64,000 nt of DNA from an uncultured Sphingobacteriales bacterium (GTDB taxonomy: Bacteria > Bacteroidota > Bacteroidia > Chitinophagales > Chitinophagaceae): positions 1 through 64,000 of the forward strand of contig CALKHN010000109.1 of NCBI GenBank assembly GCA_937991535.1, read 5' to 3'. Shown here piece by piece: positions 44,392 through 53,406 of this stretch. The translations under genes and the position numbers were made by a program. The first letter of the stretch is position 1, and each line of letters opens with the position of its first letter. Below the pieces are notes generated by a model that was not told where the DNA came from, made no database searches, and saw only the letters and a list, made by a program, of their open reading frames with translations.

Positions 44392-44582
44392 ACAACAAGC
44401 GTTTATTCTTCCTATTAAGTAAGTTGACCGTTCTTAATAGAGCTTAAACCGGCGTATTATGATTTACATAAGGAACGGGAAGTAAAGAAAATCATTTGTG
44501 TGGCTGGATATTAGACCTTGAGGGCAATTCCGTAAGGTACAAGTACTTGAAAGCGATCTCGGGCGGGAAGAGATATATAAAC

Positions 44583-45272
44583 TTACTTTAACATTTCAGG
44601 CAATGTGGTAACCTGTTTAAACTTTAATTCTTTTAGTGAAAGCGATGAAACAATGCGATCTGTAGCAAGATACAAACTATATTTCTTATCTATATCCAAT
44701 TCTTTCAAATAATATGTACTATTATATATCCGGGCGGTACTAAAGTCGGATAAAATGTTTTGCAAGGGTGTGCTGATCCCTGATCCCAGCAACTTTACAA
44801 CACTTTCCCGCATAGTCCATATGCGGTAAAACATACTGGTTGGTTCTTCATCTTTTTTAATAATATTCAGCTGATCCGGGGATAGGATTTCAACAAAATC
44901 GTCAATACATACATCTTTAATTTGCTCAATATCTATGCCAATCCTTCCATTTGTTGTAACCGACGCTATAACAAAATCTCCTGAATGAGAAATATTGAAA
45001 TCGCAACAATGCTCAATATACGGGCGACCATAATTTGTGTACCGGATACTGTTCAAATTAAAGTGAGTGTACGTTGGCGTTAGCAGGTAAGCCAGCAACT
45101 TTCGCCCCATCCAAAACCTGCACCTATCCTGCCACTGGCGGTATTCACGGATGGGCTGCAGCCATTCGTTCATAGCAAATACTAACCGTTCACGCCACTC
45201 GGTTTCTGTGGGTAACCTGCAGTAAACCACCTGCACTATGGTATCTTTCAGTTCTGTTTCATGAGTATACAT
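44583..45272 (-). CDS. Sfp-type 4'-phosphopantetheinyl transferase
   Basis: A protein of 229 residues from the ATG at 45272. FNISHSGDFVIASV, GIDIEQI and WTMRESVVKLLGSG are the three ACPS/Sfp motifs, with the Mg-binding Asp and Glu in GIDIE and RES. The enzyme attaches phosphopantetheine to the PCP and ACP domains of this cluster. The start overlaps the end of the thioesterase gene by 14 bp, showing translational coupling. A longer start would lie inside the thioesterase. Confidence 0.95.
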   Translation of the reverse strand: MYTHETELKDTIVQVVYCRLPTETEWRERLVFAMNEWLQPIREYRQWQDRCRFWMGRKLLAYLLTPTYTHFNLNSIRYTNYGRPYIEHCCDFNISHSGDFVIASVTTNGRIGIDIEQIKDVCIDDFVEILSPDQLNIIKKDEEPTSMFYRIWTMRESVVKLLGSGISTPLQNILSDFSTARIYNSTYYLKELDIDKKYSLYLATDRIVSSLSLKELKFKQVTTLPEMLK

Positions 45273-45981
45273 GGTCAAACAAAATATTTTTAATATACTC
45301 TGCCAACATCGTGTACTGATCAAGAAAATAAAAGTGGTTTCCCTCAAAATAAACTACGCGGGGAGAACATTGGGTATGCCGATGCCAGGAACTGGGTTCT
45401 GTAGTGATACGGTCATCCTTACCCAAAAAAACAGTCATCGGAACATCCACCAGGTAACGCTTTCCAAACTCACCCTTCTCTGGTATTTGAACCAGCCTAA
45501 AATCTGCACGCAGTATTGGTTCAAATATTGTGCGAATCTCATCGTTCAAATCGTTTGATAATGGCAACCCACCCAGGTCATTTATTTTTTTCCAGAATGC
45601 ATCCGACGGCAGTAGATACCATGGTTCCGGATGTGCATTCCAAAGCCCGCTTCGTCCGGAGCAAAAGATGTGAACAGGTAATGGATATCCTTCCTGTTTT
45701 ATTTTAGTAGTTAAAAGACAGGCAAGTACTGACCCCATGCTGTGTCCGAAGAAAGCATAGGGGTTTCCGAGATATTCCCTTATATGATTGAAAAGGTCGT
45801 CAACTGCAGTTGCAATATCAGTAATCAATGCTTCAGTGAACCTTCGCCCCCTTCCGGGAAGTTCAAGCGGATGCGTTTGCAGTTTGGGGGCCAATTCATT
45901 TTCCAACAGGCGGTACGAATAAACATTGCCGCCTGCAAATGGCAACATAAACAATCTTAGCTGGTTGTTATAATCCTGCAT
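45259..45981 (-). CDS. type II thioesterase
   Basis: An alpha/beta hydrolase of 240 residues from the ATG at 45981. LRLFMLPFAGGNVYSYRLL, LELPGRGRR, GHSMGSVLACLL (Ser81), FLGKDDRIT (Asp) and EGNHFYFLD (His) are typical of thioesterases that clear mis-primed carrier domains of NRPS and PKS enzymes. It is a stand-alone editing enzyme and usually does not release the final product. It lies between the DUF1737 gene and the transferase. Confidence 0.94.
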   Translation of the reverse strand: MQDYNNQLRLFMLPFAGGNVYSYRLLENELAPKLQTHPLELPGRGRRFTEALITDIATAVDDLFNHIREYLGNPYAFFGHSMGSVLACLLTTKIKQEGYPLPVHIFCSGRSGLWNAHPEPWYLLPSDAFWKKINDLGGLPLSNDLNDEIRTIFEPILRADFRLVQIPEKGEFGKRYLVDVPMTVFLGKDDRITTEPSSWHRHTQCSPRVVYFEGNHFYFLDQYTMLAEYIKNILFDHVYS

Positions 45982-46000
45982 GAATTTCTGTTTTGCAATA

Positions 46001-46222
46001 TTAGCGGCTGGTAACAAACCCCGGTTTCTGCCGTTGCGTAGTATCTTTCAGAAAAGCCTGAAGATATCTAACTGAATCTACTTTGTTTCCGGTTACATAA
46101 TCCGGAAAAGCAAACAGGTTTCCATGCAGCAGCCATCCGTCATTCAATCGCTGCTGCACGGCCTTGCAAAATTCATCATAGTCTGTGCTTTCTAACAGAA
46201 AAAATTCAAGTTGCTGAGCCAT
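46001..46222 (-). CDS. small DUF1737-like protein
   Basis: A protein of 73 residues. FLLESTDYDEFCKAVQQRLNDGWLLHGNLF and RYLQAFLK match the DUF1737 pattern of a short helix, a GW-hGn turn and a QA-rich end. The function of the family is not known. It sits 42 bp after an NRPS and 19 bp before the thioesterase in the same operon. Such proteins are more often found alone or in phage, so its place here is unusual. It is too long and well conserved to be a shadow. Confidence 0.75.
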   Translation of the reverse strand: MAQQLEFFLLESTDYDEFCKAVQQRLNDGWLLHGNLFAFPDYVTGNKVDSVRYLQAFLKDTTQRQKPGFVTSR

Positions 46223-46264
46223 TGGAATATTTGTTTTATGGTTTTTGATTGATTGTCCGCATCT

Positions 46265-49200
46265 TCAGGCCAAAACAGTTTTCTTATTTATATGTTCTTC
46301 AATCAGTTTTCCAAACAGGTGAATGGTTGGCGCCTTAAAAATCCCCTGCAAAGGAATACTTATCCTGAAATGTTCCCGAACCCTGGAGGTCATTTGTGTT
46401 GCCAGCAGAGAGTTGCCGCCCAGCAATCTAAAAAAATGATCATGTATACCAACCCTTTCAAGTTTAAACAGGTTGGCCCAAATCCTGGTTAAAACCATTT
46501 CATTGTTGGTTTCAGGGGGTGCATAGCTGTGTGAAGACCCCGTATGGTTTTGAGGTATCCCGGGAAGTATGCTTAGATCAATTTTTCCATTGGGTTTTAA
46601 AGGGATTGAAGGAATTGGCATTATCAGGGCCGGCACCATGTACTCCGGCAATTTTTGACGGAGGTAATCATTCACAGATGAGATGAAAGTACTACATGCA
46701 GTTGCACTGGTTAAATCAATATGCTCCGGAATAATATAGGCTATGAGCAATTGCTCATCGTTTTGCTGCTGATGAAGCAAAACCAGTGCATCTTGTACCT
46801 CCCCATGTGATCTGATGGCTGATTCAATATCACCCGGTTCAATCCTGAAACCCCTTAACTTTATCTGTTGGTCAATTCTTTCCAGATACTCAAGGTTCCC
46901 ATCTGTCCGGTATCGTACCTTATCGCCTGTTCGGTACATTCGTTCTCCCGGCCTTCCGCTAAAGGGATCGGGTTGAAATTTCGCTGCAGTTAGTAAGGAA
47001 TTACCCAAATAGCCTCTTGCCAGTCCGAAACCGACAATCCAAAGCTCACCCGGAACCCCAATGGGCGCCGGGTTCATTTCTTCATCCAGTACATAGAACC
47101 TTATATTGGATATTGGCTTTCCGATGGAAACCCGTTCATGATCTTTCTCTACCCTGCAATGCCAGCAGGAGACGTCAATTGTGGCTTCGGTTGGGCCATA
47201 CAAATTATATAATTGCGCAGGAAGCAAACGATAAAATGTTTGAACTAATTTTGGCAACAAGGCGCTACCGCCACAGTAAACTCTTTTCAGAGATAAGCAC
47301 TGATCAATATCCGGATGCTCCAGTAAAAGCCTGAGCATTGAGGGTACCACCTGCAAAACGGTGATAGAATATTGAATGATTTTTTCAACCAGGTAATCCG
47401 GATCGCGGTTTCCTTCGTCTTCAGCAATAAATAGTCGTGAGCCGGCTATTAAAGGTGCATAAAACTCCCAAACAGAAGCGTCAAAGCTGTAGGCTGTGCG
47501 CTGTATTACCACATCGGTTAAATCAAGAGGAAATTGCTCTTTCATCCAAAGCATATGATTACAGATGGCTGCATGCGGAATCATTACACCTTTAGGCCTG
47601 CCCGTGGATCCTGAGGTATAGATCACATAAGCTATTGACAATTCATCCAGGACAACATTTGGATTGTTTTGTTCTTCCTTCATGATTTTTTCCCATTCCT
47701 CGTCAAGGAAAATAACTGAACCTCCGTAACTAAACAGATCATCGTACATGGAATGCTGGCTGATCATAGCGTCCATCCCCGCGTCATCAACCACCATCTG
47801 CAACCTGCTTGCCGGATAGGATGGGTCCATTGGAATATAAGCGGCTCCGGCCTTGAGTATGGCCAGGAATGAAACGATCAATTTATCAGATCTTTCAACA
47901 CAAACACCTACAAAAGACCCCGGATGAACCCCACGGGCGAGCAGATAATGAGCAAGCTGATTGGATTGGTTGTTAACCTCTCCGTACAGTAGCTGAGTAT
48001 TTTTAAAAATAACAGCCACCCCTTTGGGAGTAAGCTTTGCCTGCTCTTCAAATAAACGGTGCAGCAGAGAGGGTGAACCAAAATTTTTGTCCGTATTATT
48101 CCACAATTCCAGCAATTGATACTTTTCATCGCTTTGGAGTATTTCTATCTCTTCAAGTGGCTTTGCGGGATTTTCAACCACTTTTGTCATAAGCTCGGTA
48201 AAATGCCTGCACATTCTGCCAATGGTATCTTTTTCAAAAAGCTGGGTACTGTATTCAATTTCCCCACCCAGCAGTCCATTGTATTCCGCAAAACTAACCC
48301 GCAAGTCAAATATAGATGTTCCTTTATCTACCCCCAGGAAGGGCGATTCATTGGCTGAAGCGGACCCCGGTATCTTAGGAAACTGAAGAAATTGAAATGA
48401 TACCTGGAACAGTGGATTTCTACTAAGGTCGCGCTCTGGCTGCATTGCCTCCACCAGCATTTCAAAGGGAAGGTCTTCATGCTCGTATGCCTCAAGCGTG
48501 ATAGCTTTCACACGCCTGAGCAAGTCAATAAATGAAGGCCTTCCCGATATGTCTGTACGTATAAGTATTGAGTTCACGAAAAATCCGATCAGGTTTTCAA
48601 TCTCGGTTTGATTTCGATTGGCAACGGGTATGCCCACCACCACATCGTCCTGCTGTGTATATTTATACAACAACCCAACGAAGCCGGCAAGCAATATCAT
48701 AAACAAGGTAATATTCTCCCGCAGGCCCAGTTTACGGATAGATTCCGACAGATCCGGAGATAATTCAAGCAGTTGGTAGTTACCTGCGAATGATTGAAGT
48801 GCAGGGCGGGGTTTGTCAAGCGGGAGATTAAGCGCCTGCATACCTTTCAACCGCTTTTTCCAGTAGTCAATATGCATGTTTAATACTTCACCTTTCAGAT
48901 AATCGCGCTGCCAAACAGCAAAATCGGCATATTGTACCGGCAATTCCGGTAGTGTGGAAGGCTTACCCTGTGCAAAAAGTTCATACAGGGTAGTAAGCTC
49001 ACGAAAGAAAATGAATCTCGACCATCCATCAGAGATAATATGATGCATAGAGAGCAGAAAAATAAAATCCTCCGTACCGCATTTTATAAGTGTTGTTCTA
49101 AGCAAAGGCCCTTCTGCAAGGTCAAAAGGCTTTCTGGCATCAGTATTTATCAGTTGTTGTGCTGTAGTCTCTCTTTCGCTGCTGTTAAGGCTTGAGAGAT

Positions 49201-49462
49201 CGTGGTAAAACAGGTCCAGATCGAGCGATGCTGCTATTACCTGGTAAGGCTGTCCGTCAATAGCGGTAAATGTTGTTCTGAGTGTTTCATGCCGGCGAAC
49301 GATTTCATTAAGGCTTTTCTTCAGCACCAGGCTGTTTACCTGAAATCCGAGCCGCATGGGAGCCGACAGATTATAAAAGGCATTCCCTGGCATCATCTCC
49401 TCCAGTATCCACAATCTTTGCTGGGCATAAGAGGCGGGAAAAATGAATTGCTCACCTTTCAT
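46265..49462 (-). CDS. non-ribosomal peptide synthetase, one module C-A-PCP
   Basis: A protein of 1065 residues. Condensation domain about 5-430 with HHIISD at 140-145. Adenylation domain about 450-960 with IYTSGSTGRPKG, NLYGPTEA, YRTGDKVR and GKIDLSILP. PCP about 980-1050. The specificity pocket reads roughly D-A-W-S-Y-G-L-I-D-K; the L-I-D end occurs in serine-type codes but the rest differs, so no assignment is made. The PCP motif reads FFRLLGGNS, with one residue more than the usual FFxLGGxS. It is the first NRPS in transcription order. It starts with a C domain rather than A, so the chain may be started with an acyl group. Confidence 0.93.
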   Translation of the reverse strand: MKGEQFIFPASYAQQRLWILEEMMPGNAFYNLSAPMRLGFQVNSLVLKKSLNEIVRRHETLRTTFTAIDGQPYQVIAASLDLDLFYHDLSSLNSSERETTAQQLINTDARKPFDLAEGPLLRTTLIKCGTEDFIFLLSMHHIISDGWSRFIFFRELTTLYELFAQGKPSTLPELPVQYADFAVWQRDYLKGEVLNMHIDYWKKRLKGMQALNLPLDKPRPALQSFAGNYQLLELSPDLSESIRKLGLRENITLFMILLAGFVGLLYKYTQQDDVVVGIPVANRNQTEIENLIGFFVNSILIRTDISGRPSFIDLLRRVKAITLEAYEHEDLPFEMLVEAMQPERDLSRNPLFQVSFQFLQFPKIPGSASANESPFLGVDKGTSIFDLRVSFAEYNGLLGGEIEYSTQLFEKDTIGRMCRHFTELMTKVVENPAKPLEEIEILQSDEKYQLLELWNNTDKNFGSPSLLHRLFEEQAKLTPKGVAVIFKNTQLLYGEVNNQSNQLAHYLLARGVHPGSFVGVCVERSDKLIVSFLAILKAGAAYIPMDPSYPASRLQMVVDDAGMDAMISQHSMYDDLFSYGGSVIFLDEEWEKIMKEEQNNPNVVLDELSIAYVIYTSGSTGRPKGVMIPHAAICNHMLWMKEQFPLDLTDVVIQRTAYSFDASVWEFYAPLIAGSRLFIAEDEGNRDPDYLVEKIIQYSITVLQVVPSMLRLLLEHPDIDQCLSLKRVYCGGSALLPKLVQTFYRLLPAQLYNLYGPTEATIDVSCWHCRVEKDHERVSIGKPISNIRFYVLDEEMNPAPIGVPGELWIVGFGLARGYLGNSLLTAAKFQPDPFSGRPGERMYRTGDKVRYRTDGNLEYLERIDQQIKLRGFRIEPGDIESAIRSHGEVQDALVLLHQQQNDEQLLIAYIIPEHIDLTSATACSTFISSVNDYLRQKLPEYMVPALIMPIPSIPLKPNGKIDLSILPGIPQNHTGSSHSYAPPETNNEMVLTRIWANLFKLERVGIHDHFFRLLGGNSLLATQMTSRVREHFRISIPLQGIFKAPTIHLFGKLIEEHINKKTVLA

Positions 49463-49503
49463 TTCGAACTGATTATTGTTATAAAACGAATCGGTTTTAT
49501 AGT

Positions 49504-50928
49504 TTACAGGGCAAGGAGATCATTGGCCATGCGCAAGTATCCGGCTTCGGGAAATTTTTTTTCGTTGCAAAGCCGAACGCAATTTTCAAGATATATCCTC
49601 GCCTTTTCATTATTTCCCGTGTAATGGTAGGCTTCACCTGCCAGGTAGCAAAATCGCAGATCATTTTTGTATTTAACTTCAACCTGCTTTAAATACTTTA
49701 CTGATTTCGCATATTCGCCCTGGCTGTTCAATGCCTGTGCCATCAGCAGTATTTCGTAAAAGTTTCTGGTCTCAACCTGTTTACCATCATTAAATATCCG
49801 GTTTATTTTTGCCCGGAAAGCAGGGTTGCAGGCTAAAATAGAATAAATCAATTCGTGCTGGCTAAGGGTTGTTTTCGGGTCCTGTTCTACATAGTTATTG
49901 CCGGTTGTTACGATTACCGTATTGAATTCTTTAATCACAATGATGAACTGCCAGCCATTACCCGCGGCGTACACGATTGGTTCAAAGTCAAAAACAGAAC
50001 CGATCATCCACCACTGGTATCCGTAATAGATTTTATTGCTTACACCGAACCGCGGCACGAAGGAATCGCGCACCCAGCGGGAACTGATAATGGCACTGCC
50101 ATTGTACTGCCCTTTGTTTAAAAAAAGGTTGCCGATTTTAGCCATGTCCCGGGAGCTGAGGTACAAGCCTCCGCCGCAATGGGCTATTCCAAAATATTCG
50201 GACCAATGATATTTGCCGATACCCAATGGTTCAAAAAGGAATGTTTCGGCAAACTTTTCAACGGTCATTCCTGTTTTTGCCTTAAGGATGGCGCCCAGGA
50301 GGATGGAGGCGCCACTGTTGTAGTTGAACCGCGTTCCGGGTTTGTCCGTCATGTCTTGGGTGAGGATATAGTCAAGCCAATTTATATTGCTTGCATACAT
50401 GTCGGTGAGGCTGTTGCCTTTTTCTTTGTACTTGGTCGTTTCATCCCAGGCAAACCCGGGCGACATGGTCAGCAGATCTTTTAAACGGATAGATTTTTTA
50501 AGGCTGTCTTCCTTTCTAAAATCATAATCGGGAAGAAGATCAGGTAATTTTTCATTGACAGAACGGATAAATTTTTTATCTATCGCAATACCAATCAGGG
50601 CAGATGCTATACTTTTGGTAGCCGATTGAATATCGTGTATTCTCTTTTCTTCCCATTTGTTGTAATATTTTTCCACTACCAGTTTGTTATCGTATACAAC
50701 CAGCAGGCTGTGAAGTAACCCATAGTTCCCAGCCGCTATCCGTTCATCAAGCCGGGAGAATATGGATGTATCAAAGCCTGCTGCCTGAAGACTTGACGAG
50801 GTGATTATTGTGTCGGCCGCAACCGGTACCTCTCCTAGAAACAATTTGCGGGCAAATGCCTTAAGATTAAATATTCCCACACTCAACAGGATTATTAAAA
50901 ACAGCAACAATGGTTTTGATTGCCGCAT
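49504..50928 (-). CDS. serine hydrolase of the class C beta-lactamase family with C-terminal helical repeats
   Basis: A protein of 474 residues with an N-terminal membrane segment (LLLFLIILLSVGIF). The class C motif SxxK is Ser102-Ala-Thr-Lys105 in QSATKSIAS, the YxN-like motif is FNYNSGAS, and GGGLYLSSRDMAKIGNLFL is typical. Residues about 385-474 look like a TPR-type helical end (EILLMAQALNSQGEYAKSVKYLKQ). Proteins of this family act as esterases, peptidases or transesterases outside the cytoplasm. It is the first gene of the cluster and 41 bp from the first NRPS, so it could tailor, release or resist the product. Confidence 0.85.
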   Translation of the reverse strand: MRQSKPLLLFLIILLSVGIFNLKAFARKLFLGEVPVAADTIITSSSLQAAGFDTSIFSRLDERIAAGNYGLLHSLLVVYDNKLVVEKYYNKWEEKRIHDIQSATKSIASALIGIAIDKKFIRSVNEKLPDLLPDYDFRKEDSLKKSIRLKDLLTMSPGFAWDETTKYKEKGNSLTDMYASNINWLDYILTQDMTDKPGTRFNYNSGASILLGAILKAKTGMTVEKFAETFLFEPLGIGKYHWSEYFGIAHCGGGLYLSSRDMAKIGNLFLNKGQYNGSAIISSRWVRDSFVPRFGVSNKIYYGYQWWMIGSVFDFEPIVYAAGNGWQFIIVIKEFNTVIVTTGNNYVEQDPKTTLSQHELIYSILACNPAFRAKINRIFNDGKQVETRNFYEILLMAQALNSQGEYAKSVKYLKQVEVKYKNDLRFCYLAGEAYHYTGNNEKARIYLENCVRLCNEKKFPEAGYLRMANDLLAL

Positions 50929-51107
50929 GGTGATTTAATGATTTATGATGATCAGTTTATTCTGATACAAGCAGCAAGGTACGGCAGTAATTTCCGGCTC
51001 CAGGGATAGGAAACGCTTCCTCAACATTTCGACCATTTCAATAGCAGGAGTTGGCCAATGGGTACAAGGGTGGTTCAGCGGAGGTTGGGGAATGAAGATA
51101 ATCAGAA

Positions 51108-53075
51108 TTAGGGATAAATCAAAGTGGCTAACGTTTTAAAAAACTCCAGCGATTCAGGATTTTTTACAGAACCGGTGTTTACGGATTGCTCGATTGGTTT
51201 GCCCATCAATATCTTTTTAACTGGCATTTCCATTTTTTTACCGCTGATGGTATAAGGAATATCATTAACCGCAATAATTTCATCTGGAACATGACGTGGA
51301 GAATAAGCAGCGCGTAATGTTCTTTTGACGGTCTCTTTTATTTCCGGGTTTAAAGCGTGCCCGTCTTTCATTATAACAAACAATGGCATATAATCACCGC
51401 CGCCGGGCAATTCAATATTGACGATCAGGCTGTCTTTAATTTCCGGTATCGTATCTACTGCCCGGTATATTTCTGCTGTTCCAATGCGTACCCCCTGCCT
51501 GTTAAGGGTAGCATCCGATCTTCCGAAAATAACAATACCATTGCGCGGTGTTATTTTTACCCAGTCGCCATGCCGCCATATGCCCGGGTACATTTCGAAA
51601 TAGCTGGAAAGATATTTTTCAAACTGCTCGTCATTCCAAAAAAATACCGGCATGGAAGGCATGGGTTTGGTAATCACCATTTCCCCCACCTCATCCGTTA
51701 CGCGGTTACCATTTTCATCCAAAGCATACATCTCACAACCTAAAGCCCTGCATTGAATTTCTCCTTCGTACACCGGCAATACCGGGCAGCCGCCCACAAA
51801 TGCCGTGCAAACATCCGTTCCCCCACTCATGCTGCACAGCCACAAATCCTTCTTTATCTTTTCATACACATAATCAAACCCCTCCTGCGGAAGCGGGGAG
51901 CCGGTGGAGCTCACAGAACGCAATGCGGATAAATCGCCATACTCACCCGGAAGGATACCTGCTTTTTTGCATGCCATGATAAAAGGAGCGCTGGTGCCGA
52001 AATGGTGTACCGGCACTTTTGCCGCCATACGCCATAATATGCTGATATCCGGATAACCAGGGCTTCCGTCGTACAATACGATAGTGGCGCCCAAAAGCAG
52101 TGCAGCATGCAAATAATTCCACATCATCCAGCCGGTAGTGGTAAACCAGAAAAAATTTTCACCCGGATGCACATCATTATGAAAAGCCAGGTATTTAAAA
52201 TGTTCAAGCAATACGCCGCCATGACTGTGCGTAATTGCTTTTGGTATACCGGTTGTACCGGAAGAATACAATATCCATATGGGGTGATCAAATGGAACCG
52301 CGGTGAATTGCAAAGTGATATACGGGGTTTGCAATACCTCATTCCATAATACGGTTCCGTTCATGTTTTCTTCTCCACTAATAGTGCCGGTAAAGGGTAC
52401 GAGAATTAATTTTTCAACCGTAGGGAGCGCCGCTTTAATGGTTTTTACATCTTCCATACGGTTGAATAATTTGCCATTGTACATATACGCATCGGTAGCA
52501 ATCAATATTTTGGGTTCAATTTGCTGAAAACGTTCCATTACGCTTGCAGCACCAAAATCGGGTGAACAACTGCTCCATACCGCGCCAATGCTCATAGCGG
52601 CCAATAGCGATACAGTAGCTTCCGGGATATTGGGCAGATAAGCGGCGATCCTGTCGCCCGGTTGTATACCCTGTTGTATAAAAAAACTTTGTAATGCGGT
52701 TACATTTTGTTTTAACGCTTTCCAACTGATGGCGGTAAGCGGCCGAAGTTCAGACTGAAATAAGATAGCCGGGCACTGATCCGTTGCATTCCGGAAAATA
52801 TGCTCCGCATAATTTAATGTGCTTCCTTCAAACCATTTTGTATAGGGCATTGGATCATTGCTCACTACACTGCTGTATGAAGAATGATGGATAACCTTAA
52901 AATAATCCGAAATGCTCTCCCAGAAATCACGGGAATATTCAACGGACCATGCCCACAAAGCGTCATATGTTTTAAATTCAAGGCTCAGATTATCTTTTAG
53001 CCACAGGATATATTTTGCAAGATTGGAATTGCGCTTAAACTGGTCGGAAGGTTGCCATAATATAGGTGGGGTCAT
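51108..53075 (-). CDS. acetoacetyl-CoA synthetase
   Basis: A protein of 655 residues, the size of acetoacetate-CoA ligase. LWQPSDQFKRNSNLAKYILWL and TKWFEGSTLNYAEHIFRN are its N-terminal signature. ILYSSGTTGIPKAITHSHGG is the AMP-binding motif, and the catalytic Lys is in YTISGKKMEMPVKKIL near the end. It activates acetoacetate to acetoacetyl-CoA for ketone use or polyhydroxybutyrate and lipid synthesis. It is not clearly part of the NRPS/PKS cluster; a 179 bp gap and its own family history separate them. Confidence 0.93.
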   Translation of the reverse strand: MTPPILWQPSDQFKRNSNLAKYILWLKDNLSLEFKTYDALWAWSVEYSRDFWESISDYFKVIHHSSYSSVVSNDPMPYTKWFEGSTLNYAEHIFRNATDQCPAILFQSELRPLTAISWKALKQNVTALQSFFIQQGIQPGDRIAAYLPNIPEATVSLLAAMSIGAVWSSCSPDFGAASVMERFQQIEPKILIATDAYMYNGKLFNRMEDVKTIKAALPTVEKLILVPFTGTISGEENMNGTVLWNEVLQTPYITLQFTAVPFDHPIWILYSSGTTGIPKAITHSHGGVLLEHFKYLAFHNDVHPGENFFWFTTTGWMMWNYLHAALLLGATIVLYDGSPGYPDISILWRMAAKVPVHHFGTSAPFIMACKKAGILPGEYGDLSALRSVSSTGSPLPQEGFDYVYEKIKKDLWLCSMSGGTDVCTAFVGGCPVLPVYEGEIQCRALGCEMYALDENGNRVTDEVGEMVITKPMPSMPVFFWNDEQFEKYLSSYFEMYPGIWRHGDWVKITPRNGIVIFGRSDATLNRQGVRIGTAEIYRAVDTIPEIKDSLIVNIELPGGGDYMPLFVIMKDGHALNPEIKETVKRTLRAAYSPRHVPDEIIAVNDIPYTISGKKMEMPVKKILMGKPIEQSVNTGSVKNPESLEFFKTLATLIYP

Positions 53076-53406
53076 AGTACACTAAGATAAAATAATTACT
53101 GGTAATATCAGTACAGACCCTTCCTTCGTCAGGGTGACAGGCAACTGGTTTCTTGCCGGGCAGTATAACAAAAGCCCAACACCTTATACCGCAGCTTGTC
53201 ATTCTGAGCCCGCCCAAAGCGGGAGAAGAATCTGTATTCGCTTCGATTAATACAGATGCTTCGTTACCCGCCACGGCGGGCAGGCTCAAGCATCACAATA
53301 CAGCGTTCTATTTGTTATATAAAAGTAAAGATTTGGCTTAATATTTTCTGCAACTGTACTTTTGTAGCGGTTTATACGTCATAACAATACATAAACCGGA
53401 TGAAAT
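53076..53406. repeat. intergenic repeat block with hairpins and a promoter
   Basis: The stretch contains GTCATTCTGAGC, ATCTGTATT (53230-53238) with its inverse AATACAGAT (53249-53257), and CCCGCC-AC-GGCGGG (53267-53280). The style (GTCATTCTGAGC, GAAGAATCT, CTTCGTTACCC) is that of dispersed intergenic repeats common in Bacteroidota. It ends about 40 bp before the promoter of the next gene. Confidence 0.7.
53332..53364 (+). promoter_or_regulatory. promoter of the small secreted protein gene
   Basis: TTTG (53332-53335) and TACTTTTG (53357-53364) are separated by 21 bases and fit the Bacteroidota -33/-7 consensus. The start codon lies 42 bases downstream of the -7 element. Confidence 0.7.

Noticed and set aside
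44392..44582. Promoter in the 191 bp gap inside the NRPS cluster
   Set aside because: No TTTG/TAnnTTTG pair at acceptable spacing could be found on the minus strand, though a promoter there cannot be excluded.
51108..53075. Acetoacetyl-CoA synthetase as a loading enzyme of the NRPS/PKS cluster
   Set aside because: It matches the primary-metabolism enzyme over its full length and is separated from the cluster by a 179 bp gap; there is no positive evidence for a role in the pathway.
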